From NCBI GenBank assembly GCA_000433635.1, contig HF997938.1, positions 10,831 to 22,404 of the forward strand: 11,574 bases of DNA. Reading direction: 5' to 3'. This document shows, in pieces, positions 1 through 6,183 of the stretch. Every line of letters starts with the position of its first letter. Positions within the stretch are counted from its first letter, which is position 1. The position numbers and the translations under genes were made by a program. The notes under the pieces were generated by a model. It made no database searches. It was given only the letters and a program-made list of their open reading frames with translations, and was not told the DNA's origin. The stretch comes from Ruminococcus sp. CAG:254. Lineage in GTDB: Bacteria; Bacillota; Clostridia; Oscillospirales; Ruminococcaceae.

Positions 1-1
1 C

Positions 2-2674
2 CTCGGCGGTACTGGCGGCGGGATTGCAGACAACGAAGAAATGCTGCGTGACATCTGTAAGAACGGTCTGCGGCTCTCCCCAATCACACAGGTTCTGATT
101 GAAAAGTGTATCAGCGGCTGGAAAGAAATTGAATTTGAAGTTATCCGTGACCGCAAGGGCAACGTCATTACCGTCTGCTCCATGGAAAACTTCGACCCAG
201 TCGGCATTCATACCGGCGACAGCATCGTTATCGCTCCGGCAGTCACCCTAACCGACCGGGAATACCAGATGCTGAGAACTGCTGCCATCAACATCATCTC
301 TGAATTGAAGGTAGAGGGCGGCTGCAACTGTCAATTTGCTCTGCATCCAACTAGCATGCAGTATGCAGTTATCGAAGTAAATCCACGTGTATCCCGTTCT
401 TCTGCACTGGCTTCTAAGGCAACCGGTTACCCGATTGCAAAGGTTGCAACCAGAATTGCCATCGGTTACACGCTGGATGAAATCATCAACCAGGTAACCG
501 GCAAGACTTACGCTTGCTTTGAACCGGCTCTGGACTATGTTGTTGTAAAGTACCCAAAGTGGGCATTTGATAAATTTGTCTATGCAAAGCGGACACTGGG
601 CACTCAGATGAAGGCAACCGGTGAAGTCATGGCAATCGGCACGAGCTTTGAACAGGCAATCATGAAGGCGGTTCGCTCTATTGAATTGGGCGTTGACTCC
701 ATGAACATGAAGAAATATGCAAAGATGTCGCTGGATGAAATCATGGAACACCTGAAGGTGGTCGATGATGAACGGGCATTCCAAGTATTTGAAGCCCTGA
801 AGCGTGGCGTGACCGTCGAAGAACTGCACGAAAAGACCATGATTGACTGCTGGTTCTTGAACAAGCTGCTGAATCTGGTACACCTCGAACAGTGGCTGGC
901 AGACGGAACGCTCACCGAACAGAAGTACAAGCTGGCAAAACAATACGGCTATCTGGACAGCACCATCGAACGGATGTCCGGTCAGAAGTGCCCGATGCAT
1001 CAGCATGCTGTTTATAAGATGGTTGATACCTGTGCCGGCGAATTTAAGGCAGAAACCCCTTACTTCTATTCCACTTATGATGAAGAAAATGAAGCCCTCC
1101 AGTTCATGGAACGGACGGCTTCCGGCAAGAAGAAAGTCATCGTATTCGGTTCTGGCCCGATTCGAATCGGTCAGGGTATCGAATTTGACTACTGCTCCGT
1201 ACACTGTGTATGGACACTGAAAGAAATGGGCTATGAAGCCATTATCTGCAACAACAATCCGGAAACCGTTTCCACCGACTTCGATACCGGCGACCGTCTG
1301 TATTTCGACCCGCTGACCAAGGAAGACGTTGCCAACATCGTACAGACCGAACAGCCGTATGGCGTTGTCGTTCAGTTCGGCGGACAGACTGCCATCAACC
1401 TGACACGGTATCTGTCTGACATGGGCGTGAAGATTCTGGGTACAACCGCAGATGATATTGATGCAGCAGAAGACAGAGAACGGTTCGACGAACTGCTTGC
1501 AAAGTGCAACATTCCTCGTCCGGCTGGCTTGACCGTTATGAACACCGAAGAAGCATTGGCTGCTGCAAAACAGCTGGGCTATCCGGTTCTGATGCGTCCG
1601 TCCTATGTCCTCGGCGGTCAGAATATGATTATTGCACATTCCGATAAGGATATTGTCGAATACATGGCAATTATCATGAGCCACATGATTGAAAATCCGG
1701 TTCTGATTGATAAGTATATGATGGGCACAGAAGTCGAAGTTGACGCCATCTGCGATGGAACAGACTTCCTCATTCCGGGTATTATGGAACACGTGGAACG
1801 TGCAGGTATCCACTCCGGTGACTCTATCTCCATCTATCCGGCTCAGAACCTGAACCAGAAAGTGACCGATACCATCGTACGATACACCGGCTTGCTGGCA
1901 AAGGAACTGCACGCAGTCGGCTTGATCAACATTCAGTACGTGGTTTATAACAATGAAGTTTATGTCATCGAAGTAAACCCTCGTTCTTCCAGAACCGTTC
2001 CGTATATCAGCAAGGTAACGGGTATCCCGATGGTCGACCTCGCAACAAAAATCATGCTGGGCGAAACCCTGAAGAGCCTCGGCTATGAAAGCGGTCTGTA
2101 TCCGTCCGGCGACTATGTTGCTGTCAAAGTTCCTGTCTTTAGCTTTGAAAAGCTGCAGGATGTGGATACTATGTTAGGGCCGGAAATGAAGTCCACTGGT
2201 GAATGCCTGGGCATTGGCAGAACCTTTGAAGATGCTCTGCTGAAGGGCTTGATTGCTGCCGGATACGACCTCAAGAAAGAAGGCGGCGTGCTGATTTCCG
2301 TTCGGGATTCCGACAAGCAGGAAATCATCCCGATTGCAGATCGGTTCTCACGGATGGGCTTTGAACTGTACGGCACAAGCGGTACAGCAAATGTTCTGAA
2401 CCACAACATGATTGCAACCAATCTGGTTCGGAAGATTTCTGAGGGCGAACCAAACACCATTACCCTGCTGGAAAGCGGTAAGATTCACTATATGATTTCC
2501 ACTTCCGAAAAAGGCAGAATGCCGGCAAGAGATAGCGTTAAGATGCGGAGAAAGTCTGTAGAACGCTCCATCTGCTGCCTGACTGCCATCGACACTGCTT
2601 CGGCTCTGTCCAAGATTCTGGAATCCGGCAGAAGCATTGATGATGTGGAACTGGTTGACATCACAAAAATCTAA
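2..2674 (+). CDS. carB: Carbamoyl-phosphate synthase large subunit (5' end outside window)
   Basis: Large subunit of carbamoyl-phosphate synthase, which makes carbamoyl phosphate from ammonia (delivered by the small subunit CarA), bicarbonate and two ATP for pyrimidine and arginine synthesis. The open frame runs from the first bases, so the first ATG at 41 is internal. The visible part is 890 residues; with a usual family length near 1,070, about 175 N-terminal residues are missing. It opens in the glycine-rich LGGTGGGIA loop of the first ATP-grasp domain. EVNPRVSRSSALASKATG follows near fragment residue 125. The second half begins at VFGSGPIRIGQGIEFDYC (about 381-398), with the second ATP-grasp motif EVNPRSSRTVPYISKVTG near 657. 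A C-terminal MGS-like regulatory domain (about 760-890) ends at a TAA. pyrK and pyrD follow on the same strand, which fits a pyr operon. No frameshift is seen. The family assignment is secure. Confidence 0.97.
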   Translation, partial: LGGTGGGIADNEEMLRDICKNGLRLSPITQVLIEKCISGWKEIEFEVIRDRKGNVITVCSMENFDPVGIHTGDSIVIAPAVTLTDREYQMLRTAAINIISELKVEGGCNCQFALHPTSMQYAVIEVNPRVSRSSALASKATGYPIAKVATRIAIGYTLDEIINQVTGKTYACFEPALDYVVVKYPKWAFDKFVYAKRTLGTQMKATGEVMAIGTSFEQAIMKAVRSIELGVDSMNMKKYAKMSLDEIMEHLKVVDDERAFQVFEALKRGVTVEELHEKTMIDCWFLNKLLNLVHLEQWLADGTLTEQKYKLAKQYGYLDSTIERMSGQKCPMHQHAVYKMVDTCAGEFKAETPYFYSTYDEENEALQFMERTASGKKKVIVFGSGPIRIGQGIEFDYCSVHCVWTLKEMGYEAIICNNNPETVSTDFDTGDRLYFDPLTKEDVANIVQTEQPYGVVVQFGGQTAINLTRYLSDMGVKILGTTADDIDAAEDRERFDELLAKCNIPRPAGLTVMNTEEALAAAKQLGYPVLMRPSYVLGGQNMIIAHSDKDIVEYMAIIMSHMIENPVLIDKYMMGTEVEVDAICDGTDFLIPGIMEHVERAGIHSGDSISIYPAQNLNQKVTDTIVRYTGLLAKELHAVGLINIQYVVYNNEVYVIEVNPRSSRTVPYISKVTGIPMVDLATKIMLGETLKSLGYESGLYPSGDYVAVKVPVFSFEKLQDVDTMLGPEMKSTGECLGIGRTFEDALLKGLIAAGYDLKKEGGVLISVRDSDKQEIIPIADRFSRMGFELYGTSGTANVLNHNMIATNLVRKISEGEPNTITLLESGKIHYMISTSEKGRMPARDSVKMRRKSVERSICCLTAIDTASALSKILESGRSIDDVELVDITKI

Positions 2675-2704
2675 CTCATTTCCACTGAATTATCCAACGT
2701 GAAA

Positions 2705-2736
2705 AAATGCGGATAGGGTCTTTCCTATCCGCATTT
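2705..2736 (+). terminator. Perfect 13-bp hairpin between carB and pyrK
   Basis: Arms at 2705-2717 and 2724-2736 pair perfectly over 13 bp around a 6-nt loop (GTCTTT). It starts 30 nt after the carB stop and ends 5 nt before the pyrK ribosome binding site. On the + strand the T-run is only the three T of the stem and then CC, so it would terminate weakly. Six A (2702-2707) precede the stem, so it reads as a good terminator only on the minus strand. It could be a leaky terminator, an mRNA processing or stability element, or a control on pyrK translation. The structure is certain; the function is inferred. Confidence 0.55.
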
Positions 2737-2740
2737 CCAA

Positions 2741-2749
2741 AAAAGGAGG
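2741..2749 (+). promoter_or_regulatory. Ribosome binding site of pyrK
   Basis: AAAAGGAGG lies 9 nt before the ATG at 2759 and fixes that start. It begins 4 nt after the hairpin at 2705-2736, so folding of the upstream RNA could influence access to it. Confidence 0.85.
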
Positions 2750-2758
2750 CGTTTTTCT

Positions 2759-3532
2759 ATGCATTACTTACAGGGTCGCTATCCTGTGTTAGAAAAGAAG
2801 ATTCTGGCAAAGAATATGGTGCAATATGTTATTCTCTGTCCGGAAATCGCAGCGGCTGCCCAGCCGGGGCAGTTCGTCCACATTCTTCCAGTCGGCCACA
2901 CCTTACGCCGCCCGATTTCTCTTTGCGGCATTGACAAGGAAAAGGGCACGATTTGCATCGTCTTTGAATTAAAGGGCAGCGGAACAGAAACCCTCGCAGC
3001 CTGCAATGTCGGCGACTGCATGGACGTGCTTGGCCCTCTGGGACATGGCTTCACCCTGCTGCCGGATGCAAAACGGGTGGTTCTGCTGGGCGGCGGGATT
3101 GGAAATCCGCCAATGCTCCCACTGGCTCAGTATTATCAGGAACGGGCAACCGTTATCAGCGGCTTCCGCAGTGCGGAATTTGTCATCTTACAAGAGGCGT
3201 TTCAGGCTGCTGGTGCAGAAACAATTCTCTGCACCGATAACGGAACAGTCGGACGGCATGGGCTGGTCACAGAACCGCTGCAAGAACTGCTGCAAACCCA
3301 GCAGATTGATGCGGTGTATGCCTGCGGCCCGAAGCCAATGCTCCGTGCAATTGCGAACCTTGCCAACACTGCGGATGTGTTCTGTGAAGTTTCGCTCGAA
3401 GAACGCATGGGCTGCGGCATTGGTGCGTGTCTGGTCTGTGCCTGCAAGCTGGAACGGGAGGGAAAACCCGTTTCCGCTCATGTTTGTAAAGATGGCCCTG
3501 TATTTTCTGCAAAGGAGGTTGTTTGGGAATGA
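2759..3532 (+). CDS. pyrK: Dihydroorotate dehydrogenase B, electron transfer subunit
   Basis: Iron-sulfur flavoprotein subunit of class 1B dihydroorotate dehydrogenase. It passes electrons from the FMN of PyrD through a 2Fe-2S cluster and FAD to NAD+. The 257-residue length is normal. RRPISLCG (50-57) is the ferredoxin-reductase-type FAD binding motif. GGGIGNPPMLPLA (111-123) and CGPKPML (189-195) form the nucleotide-binding half. Four cysteines in the CX4CX2C...C pattern (219, 224, 227 and 243, the last in HVCKDGPVF) are the cluster ligands. The start follows a strong binding site. The stop TGA overlaps the ATG of pyrD (ATGA, 3529-3532), so the two subunits are probably made by coupled translation. 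All key residues are present. Confidence 0.96.
   Translation: MHYLQGRYPVLEKKILAKNMVQYVILCPEIAAAAQPGQFVHILPVGHTLRRPISLCGIDKEKGTICIVFELKGSGTETLAACNVGDCMDVLGPLGHGFTLLPDAKRVVLLGGGIGNPPMLPLAQYYQERATVISGFRSAEFVILQEAFQAAGAETILCTDNGTVGRHGLVTEPLQELLQTQQIDAVYACGPKPMLRAIANLANTADVFCEVSLEERMGCGIGACLVCACKLEREGKPVSAHVCKDGPVFSAKEVVWE
3511..3518 (+). promoter_or_regulatory. Ribosome binding site deciding the pyrD start
   Basis: AAAGGAGG inside the end of pyrK. It is 10 nt from the ATG at 3529 but only 4 nt from an in-frame TTG at 3523, so the ATG is the better start. Confidence 0.8.
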
Positions 3533-4440
3533 CCGATTTATCTGTTCAAGTAGCAGGTGTTCCGTTTAAAAATCCAATTATTCCGGCTTCCGGTGTATTC
3601 GGATACGGACACGAATATGAAGAATTGTTTCCGCTTTCCAAGTTGGGCGGTATCGCCACCAAGGGAACGACCATTACGCCCCGTCCGGGCAACCCCTCCC
3701 CTCGAATTGCAGAAACCCCATCCGGCATGCTGAACTCTGTCGGCTTGCAGAATCCGGGCATTGATGCTTTCATTGAACGGGAACTGCCGTACCTGCTGAC
3801 CAAGGACACGGTAATTCTTGCCAACATTGCCGGCTCGACCATTGAAGAATGTGTGACGATTGCAGAACGGCTCGACCAGACCGATGTCCACATGATCGAA
3901 CTGAACATCTCCTGCCCGAATGTGAAAAAGGGCGGTGCTGCGTTCGGCGTACACTGCGACTCTGCGGAACGCATTACTGCGGCTGTTCGGCAGGCAACCA
4001 AAAAGCCGCTGGTGGTCAAGCTCTCTCCCAATGTAACCGACATCACCGAAATTGCAAAGGCAGTGGAAGCTGCCGGAGCAGATGCCGTTTCCCTCATCAA
4101 TACCCTGTTGGGCATGCGGATTGACATTCGCTCCAAGCGTCCGATTCTGCGGAACAATGTTGGCGGCATGTCTGGCCCAGCTGTCTTCCCGATTGCCGTT
4201 CGGATGGTATGGCAGGTTTCCAACGCCGTTTCCATTCCAGTCATCGGTATGGGCGGTGTGGACAGCGGTGCAGCTGCCATGGAAATGATGCTGGCTGGAG
4301 CAAGTGCCGTACAGGTGGGGGCTGCCATCTTTACTGATCCCTATGCACCCGTTCGCATTGTCGAAGAATTGCAGGCACTGCTCGAAGAACAGCACATTGC
4401 AGATGTAAAAGAACTCATCGGTGCTGTAAAGCCGTGGTAA
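3529..4440 (+). CDS. pyrD: Dihydroorotate dehydrogenase B, catalytic subunit
   Basis: FMN-containing subunit that oxidises dihydroorotate to orotate, the fourth step of UMP synthesis. It works as a heterotetramer with PyrK, encoded just upstream. It has 303 residues, typical of class 1B. The N-terminal NPIIPASGVFGYG (15-27), TKGTT (44-48) and NSVGLQNPG (69-77) are class 1 signatures. ELNISCPNVK (124-133) carries Cys129 as the active-site base, where class 2 enzymes have serine. KLSPNVTD, the SLINTLLGM segment and GMGGVDS line the FMN and phosphate sites. The NAD-linked class 1B assignment rests on both the protein and the presence of pyrK. The start overlaps the pyrK stop as ATGA. An in-frame TTG 6 nt earlier is less likely because it is too close to the binding site. 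Confidence 0.96.
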   Translation: MTDLSVQVAGVPFKNPIIPASGVFGYGHEYEELFPLSKLGGIATKGTTITPRPGNPSPRIAETPSGMLNSVGLQNPGIDAFIERELPYLLTKDTVILANIAGSTIEECVTIAERLDQTDVHMIELNISCPNVKKGGAAFGVHCDSAERITAAVRQATKKPLVVKLSPNVTDITEIAKAVEAAGADAVSLINTLLGMRIDIRSKRPILRNNVGGMSGPAVFPIAVRMVWQVSNAVSIPVIGMGGVDSGAAAMEMMLAGASAVQVGAAIFTDPYAPVRIVEELQALLEEQHIADVKELIGAVKPW

Positions 4441-4455
4441 ACCGGAGGAACTGAG

Positions 4456-4893
4456 ATGATTATTTTAGGCGTAGACTTTGGCGAAGCCAGAACCGGACTT
4501 GCCATCTGTGACCGCTCGGAACTGCTGGCTTCTCCAGTCGGAACGATTGCAGAAACAGACTTTGACACCTGCGTGGAAAAAGTTGCAGCAGCCGCAAAAG
4601 AACGGCGTGCAGCATGTATTGTGGTCGGCTATCCCAAAAATATGAACGGCACAATCGGCGAACGGGCAGAACGCTGCCAGCAGTTCGCCGCATGCCTGAA
4701 AGAAAAAACAAATCTTCCGACGGTGCTCTGGGATGAACGCAGCACAACCGTTACCGCCCACCAGTATTTGAATCAAACCAATACCCGTGGCAAAAAAAGA
4801 AAAGCGGTTGTGGATACGGTTGCAGCAACCATCATCTTAGAGAGTTATCTTGCGTATCGCAAACACCATCCGGAGGACTGTTCAGAACATTAA
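4456..4893 (+). CDS. ruvX: Putative pre-16S rRNA nuclease / Holliday junction resolvase-like YqgF
   Basis: A 145-residue YqgF/RuvX protein with an RNase H-like fold. The family is implicated in final 5' processing of 16S rRNA and was earlier proposed as a Holliday junction resolvase. Visible motifs are ILGVDFGEARTGLA (3-16) with Asp7, VVGYPKNMNG (56-65), DERSTT (93-98) with Glu94, and KKRKAVVDTVAATIIL (113-128) with Asp120. Together these give the three acidic residues expected at the active site. GGAGG (4444-4448) lies 7 nt before the ATG. The gene begins 15 nt after pyrD, so it is probably cotranscribed with the pyr genes despite an unrelated role. Its last 12 bases overlap the end of a small gene on the other strand. 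Family identity is firm; the exact substrate rests on other organisms. Confidence 0.93.
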   Translation: MIILGVDFGEARTGLAICDRSELLASPVGTIAETDFDTCVEKVAAAAKERRAACIVVGYPKNMNGTIGERAERCQQFAACLKEKTNLPTVLWDERSTTVTAHQYLNQTNTRGKKRKAVVDTVAATIILESYLAYRKHHPEDCSEH

Positions 4894-5055
4894 CGAACCG
4901 ATATCGTCCAGAACACAGCCAACGGCTTTCATCGCCTTGTTTGCGTTCTTCCGAATATCATGCTTCTGGCGAGATGTGGCTTTGGAAAGCAAATAGCAAG
5001 CCGTTCCAACGGCTGTTCCAACGCCAACGCCCCGTACAACAGATTTCAGATTCAT
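4882..5055 (-). CDS. Small hydrophobic protein of unknown function (57 aa)
   Basis: I do not recognise a named family, although the layout resembles small YtxH-like proteins. The 57 residues start MNLKSVVRGVG. A glycine/alanine-rich hydrophobic segment (about 8-24, GVGVGTAVGTACYLL) could form one membrane helix. A basic stretch follows (SRQKHDIRKNANKAMK, about 28-43), then a short C-terminal part ending DDIGSLMF. The start is chosen because AGGAGG (5064-5069, minus strand) lies 8 nt upstream. The open frame extends to 5226 but has no such support there. A perfect TATAAT on the minus strand (5111-5116) sits a suitable distance upstream. The gene is alone on its strand between ruvX and trmL, overlapping the ruvX end by 12 bp and divergent from trmL. 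That it is a real gene is likely; its role is unknown. Confidence 0.7.
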   Translation of the reverse strand: MNLKSVVRGVGVGTAVGTACYLLSKATSRQKHDIRKNANKAMKAVGCVLDDIGSLMF

Positions 5056-5063
5056 ACAAGCTG

Positions 5064-5069
5064 CCTCCT
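5064..5069 (-). promoter_or_regulatory. Ribosome binding site of the small hydrophobic protein gene
   Basis: AGGAGG on the minus strand, 8 nt before the ATG at 5055. It selects this start over upstream in-frame codons and is the main reason to accept the small gene. Confidence 0.75.
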
Positions 5070-5110
5070 CTCCTGCGAAACTGGAAATAGGATTCCACCG
5101 TTCGTTGCAA

Positions 5111-5116
5111 ATTATA
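5111..5116 (-). promoter_or_regulatory. Candidate -10 element for the small hydrophobic protein gene
   Basis: The minus strand reads a perfect TATAAT here. The best -35-like hexamer (TTTACA, 5137-5142) is 20 bp away, longer than the preferred 17, so the promoter may be weak or use another -35. Transcription would begin near 5104, about 50 nt before the start codon. Confidence 0.45.
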
Positions 5117-5162
5117 CGACAGGGGGCAGCTTTTTTTGTAAAAAGGAAGGATTTTGTCGTTG

Positions 5163-5675
5163 ATGAAACAATTGAAAATTGTATTGGTAGAACCACAAAT
5201 TCCCCAGAATACCGGAAATATTGCAAGAACCTGTGCGGTGACCGGTGCTTCCCTGCACCTTGTTCAGCCGATGGGCTTCACCGTCACGGACAAGCATTTA
5301 AAACGTGCTGGTTTGGATTATTGGCACAAGCTGGATATTACGTATTATGACGATTGGGCGGACTTTGTCGCAAAACATGCGGACGAACAAGACCAGTTCT
5401 ATTTCTTTACCACCAAAGGCAAACACGTCCACAGCGATGCGATTTACACCGAGTTGGACAGCGTGTATATTATTTTTGGACGGGAGGACAAAGGACTGCC
5501 AGAACCGCTCCTGCACGCCCACGCAAACCAGTGCGTTCGCATTCCGATGCGGCACACGCTGCGAAGCCTGAACCTCTCAAATTCCGTTGCCATTGCAACC
5601 TATGAAGTTCTGCGGCAATGGGGCTATCCAGAATTGCAGTGTGCCAGTGAACTGGATGTCTGTGAGGAAGATTAA
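5163..5675 (+). CDS. trmL: tRNA (cytidine(34)-2'-O)-methyltransferase TrmL
   Basis: SPOUT-class methyltransferase (YibK family) that methylates the ribose 2'-OH of the wobble nucleotide (C34 or cmnm5U34) in tRNA-Leu isoacceptors, using S-adenosylmethionine. The 170 residues carry the family signatures: IVLVEPQIPQNTGNIART (6-23), PMGFTVTDKHLKRAGLDYW (36-54), IFGREDKGLPE (104-114) and RIPMRHTLRSLNLSNSVAI (127-144). The last two form the knotted cofactor site. GGAAGG (5145-5150) lies 12 nt before the ATG. In-frame TTG codons at 5154 and 5160 are possible alternative starts and would add three residues or one. The gene stands alone on its strand, divergent from the small gene upstream, and ends at a shared terminator. 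Confidence 0.93.
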   Translation: MKQLKIVLVEPQIPQNTGNIARTCAVTGASLHLVQPMGFTVTDKHLKRAGLDYWHKLDITYYDDWADFVAKHADEQDQFYFFTTKGKHVHSDAIYTELDSVYIIFGREDKGLPEPLLHAHANQCVRIPMRHTLRSLNLSNSVAIATYEVLRQWGYPELQCASELDVCEED

Positions 5676-5692
5676 AAATAATTGATTAGATG

Positions 5693-5724
5693 AAAAAAGA
5701 GCCTGCTCACGCAGACTCTTTTTT
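5693..5724. terminator. Bidirectional intrinsic terminator between trmL and def
   Basis: The stem runs from 5693-5706 to 5711-5724 with a TCAC loop and one C/A mismatch. Its GC-rich core (GAGCCTGC with GCAGACTC) is flanked by six A on the left and seven T on the right. It therefore reads as an intrinsic terminator on both strands. It starts 18 nt after the trmL stop and lies 31 nt beyond the def stop, so it should end both convergent transcripts. Confidence 0.9.
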
Positions 5725-5754
5725 TGTTTCCTTCAGCTGATCTGTTTCTGTCGG

Positions 5755-6168
5755 TCAAATCAGAATGCCGGAAAAGTGGTCAATTTCGTGTTGAATCACC
5801 TGTGCTTCAAAATCTCGGAAAATCTGCTTTTTCTTTTTAAAATTCCGGTCTAGATATTCCACAACAATCATGGGATATCGCTGAGTAGAACGCTGCCCTG
5901 TCAGGGACAGACAGCCTTCCTCTGTTTCATAACTCTGCTTGGAATGGTCAACAATGACAGGGTTGATGAGAATCTGATAGGTTGCCCCAATCTGTGCCAC
6001 TAAAATTGTCTTTCGCACGCCAATCATGTTGGCTGCCATGCCGACACAGTGGTCTGCATGGGCGTGAATCGTATCCAATAAATCTTGTATCACCTGCTGG
6101 TCTTGCTTGGTGGCTGGCTCGGATTTCTGGCTGAGGAAAAACGGGTCGGTTACAATTTCTCGTATCAT
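5755..6168 (-). CDS. def: Short peptide deformylase-like protein with altered motif 1
   Basis: Member of the peptide deformylase family, metalloenzymes that remove the N-formyl group from new proteins. It has 137 residues, while classical enzymes have about 150-190. Motif 2 EGCLS (84-88, Cys86) and motif 3 HEIDH (127-131) supply the three metal ligands and the catalytic Glu128. Motif 1 is unusual. The canonical GxGxAAxQ is here C41-V-G-M-A-A-N-M48, so the conserved glutamine of the active site is methionine and the first glycine is cysteine. The protein ends six residues after HEIDH and lacks the usual C-terminal helix. From memory, similar short GMAAN forms occur in streptococci and other Bacillota, often beside a classical copy. 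AAAAAAGGAG lies 7 nt before the ATG. The gene starts 15 nt after uvrA, so it is probably the last gene of the uvrBA operon. Fold assignment is firm; deformylase activity is uncertain. Confidence 0.85.
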   Translation of the reverse strand: MIREIVTDPFFLSQKSEPATKQDQQVIQDLLDTIHAHADHCVGMAANMIGVRKTILVAQIGATYQILINPVIVDHSKQSYETEEGCLSLTGQRSTQRYPMIVVEYLDRNFKKKKQIFRDFEAQVIQHEIDHFSGILI

Positions 6169-6183
6169 GGTCAGACTCCTTTT

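Noticed and set aside
248..1912. 554-codon open frame antisense to carB
   Set aside because: It lies fully inside carB, has no binding site or recognisable motif, and its composition (many Cys, His, Phe, Asn) is what carB codons give on the other strand.
2707..2934. Possible small gene across the carB-pyrK gap
   Set aside because: It starts in the hairpin, overlaps pyrK in another frame and has no binding site.
4999..5014. Inverted repeat AGCCGTT-CC-AACGGCT as a terminator or operator
   Set aside because: It falls within the glycine/alanine/threonine repeats of the small protein, where repeated codons create it. The 2-nt loop is too tight and no T-run follows.
5056..5226. Longer start for the small minus-strand protein (114 residues)
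   Set aside because: It would overlap the start of trmL and lacks a binding site; the ATG at 5055 has AGGAGG at ideal spacing.
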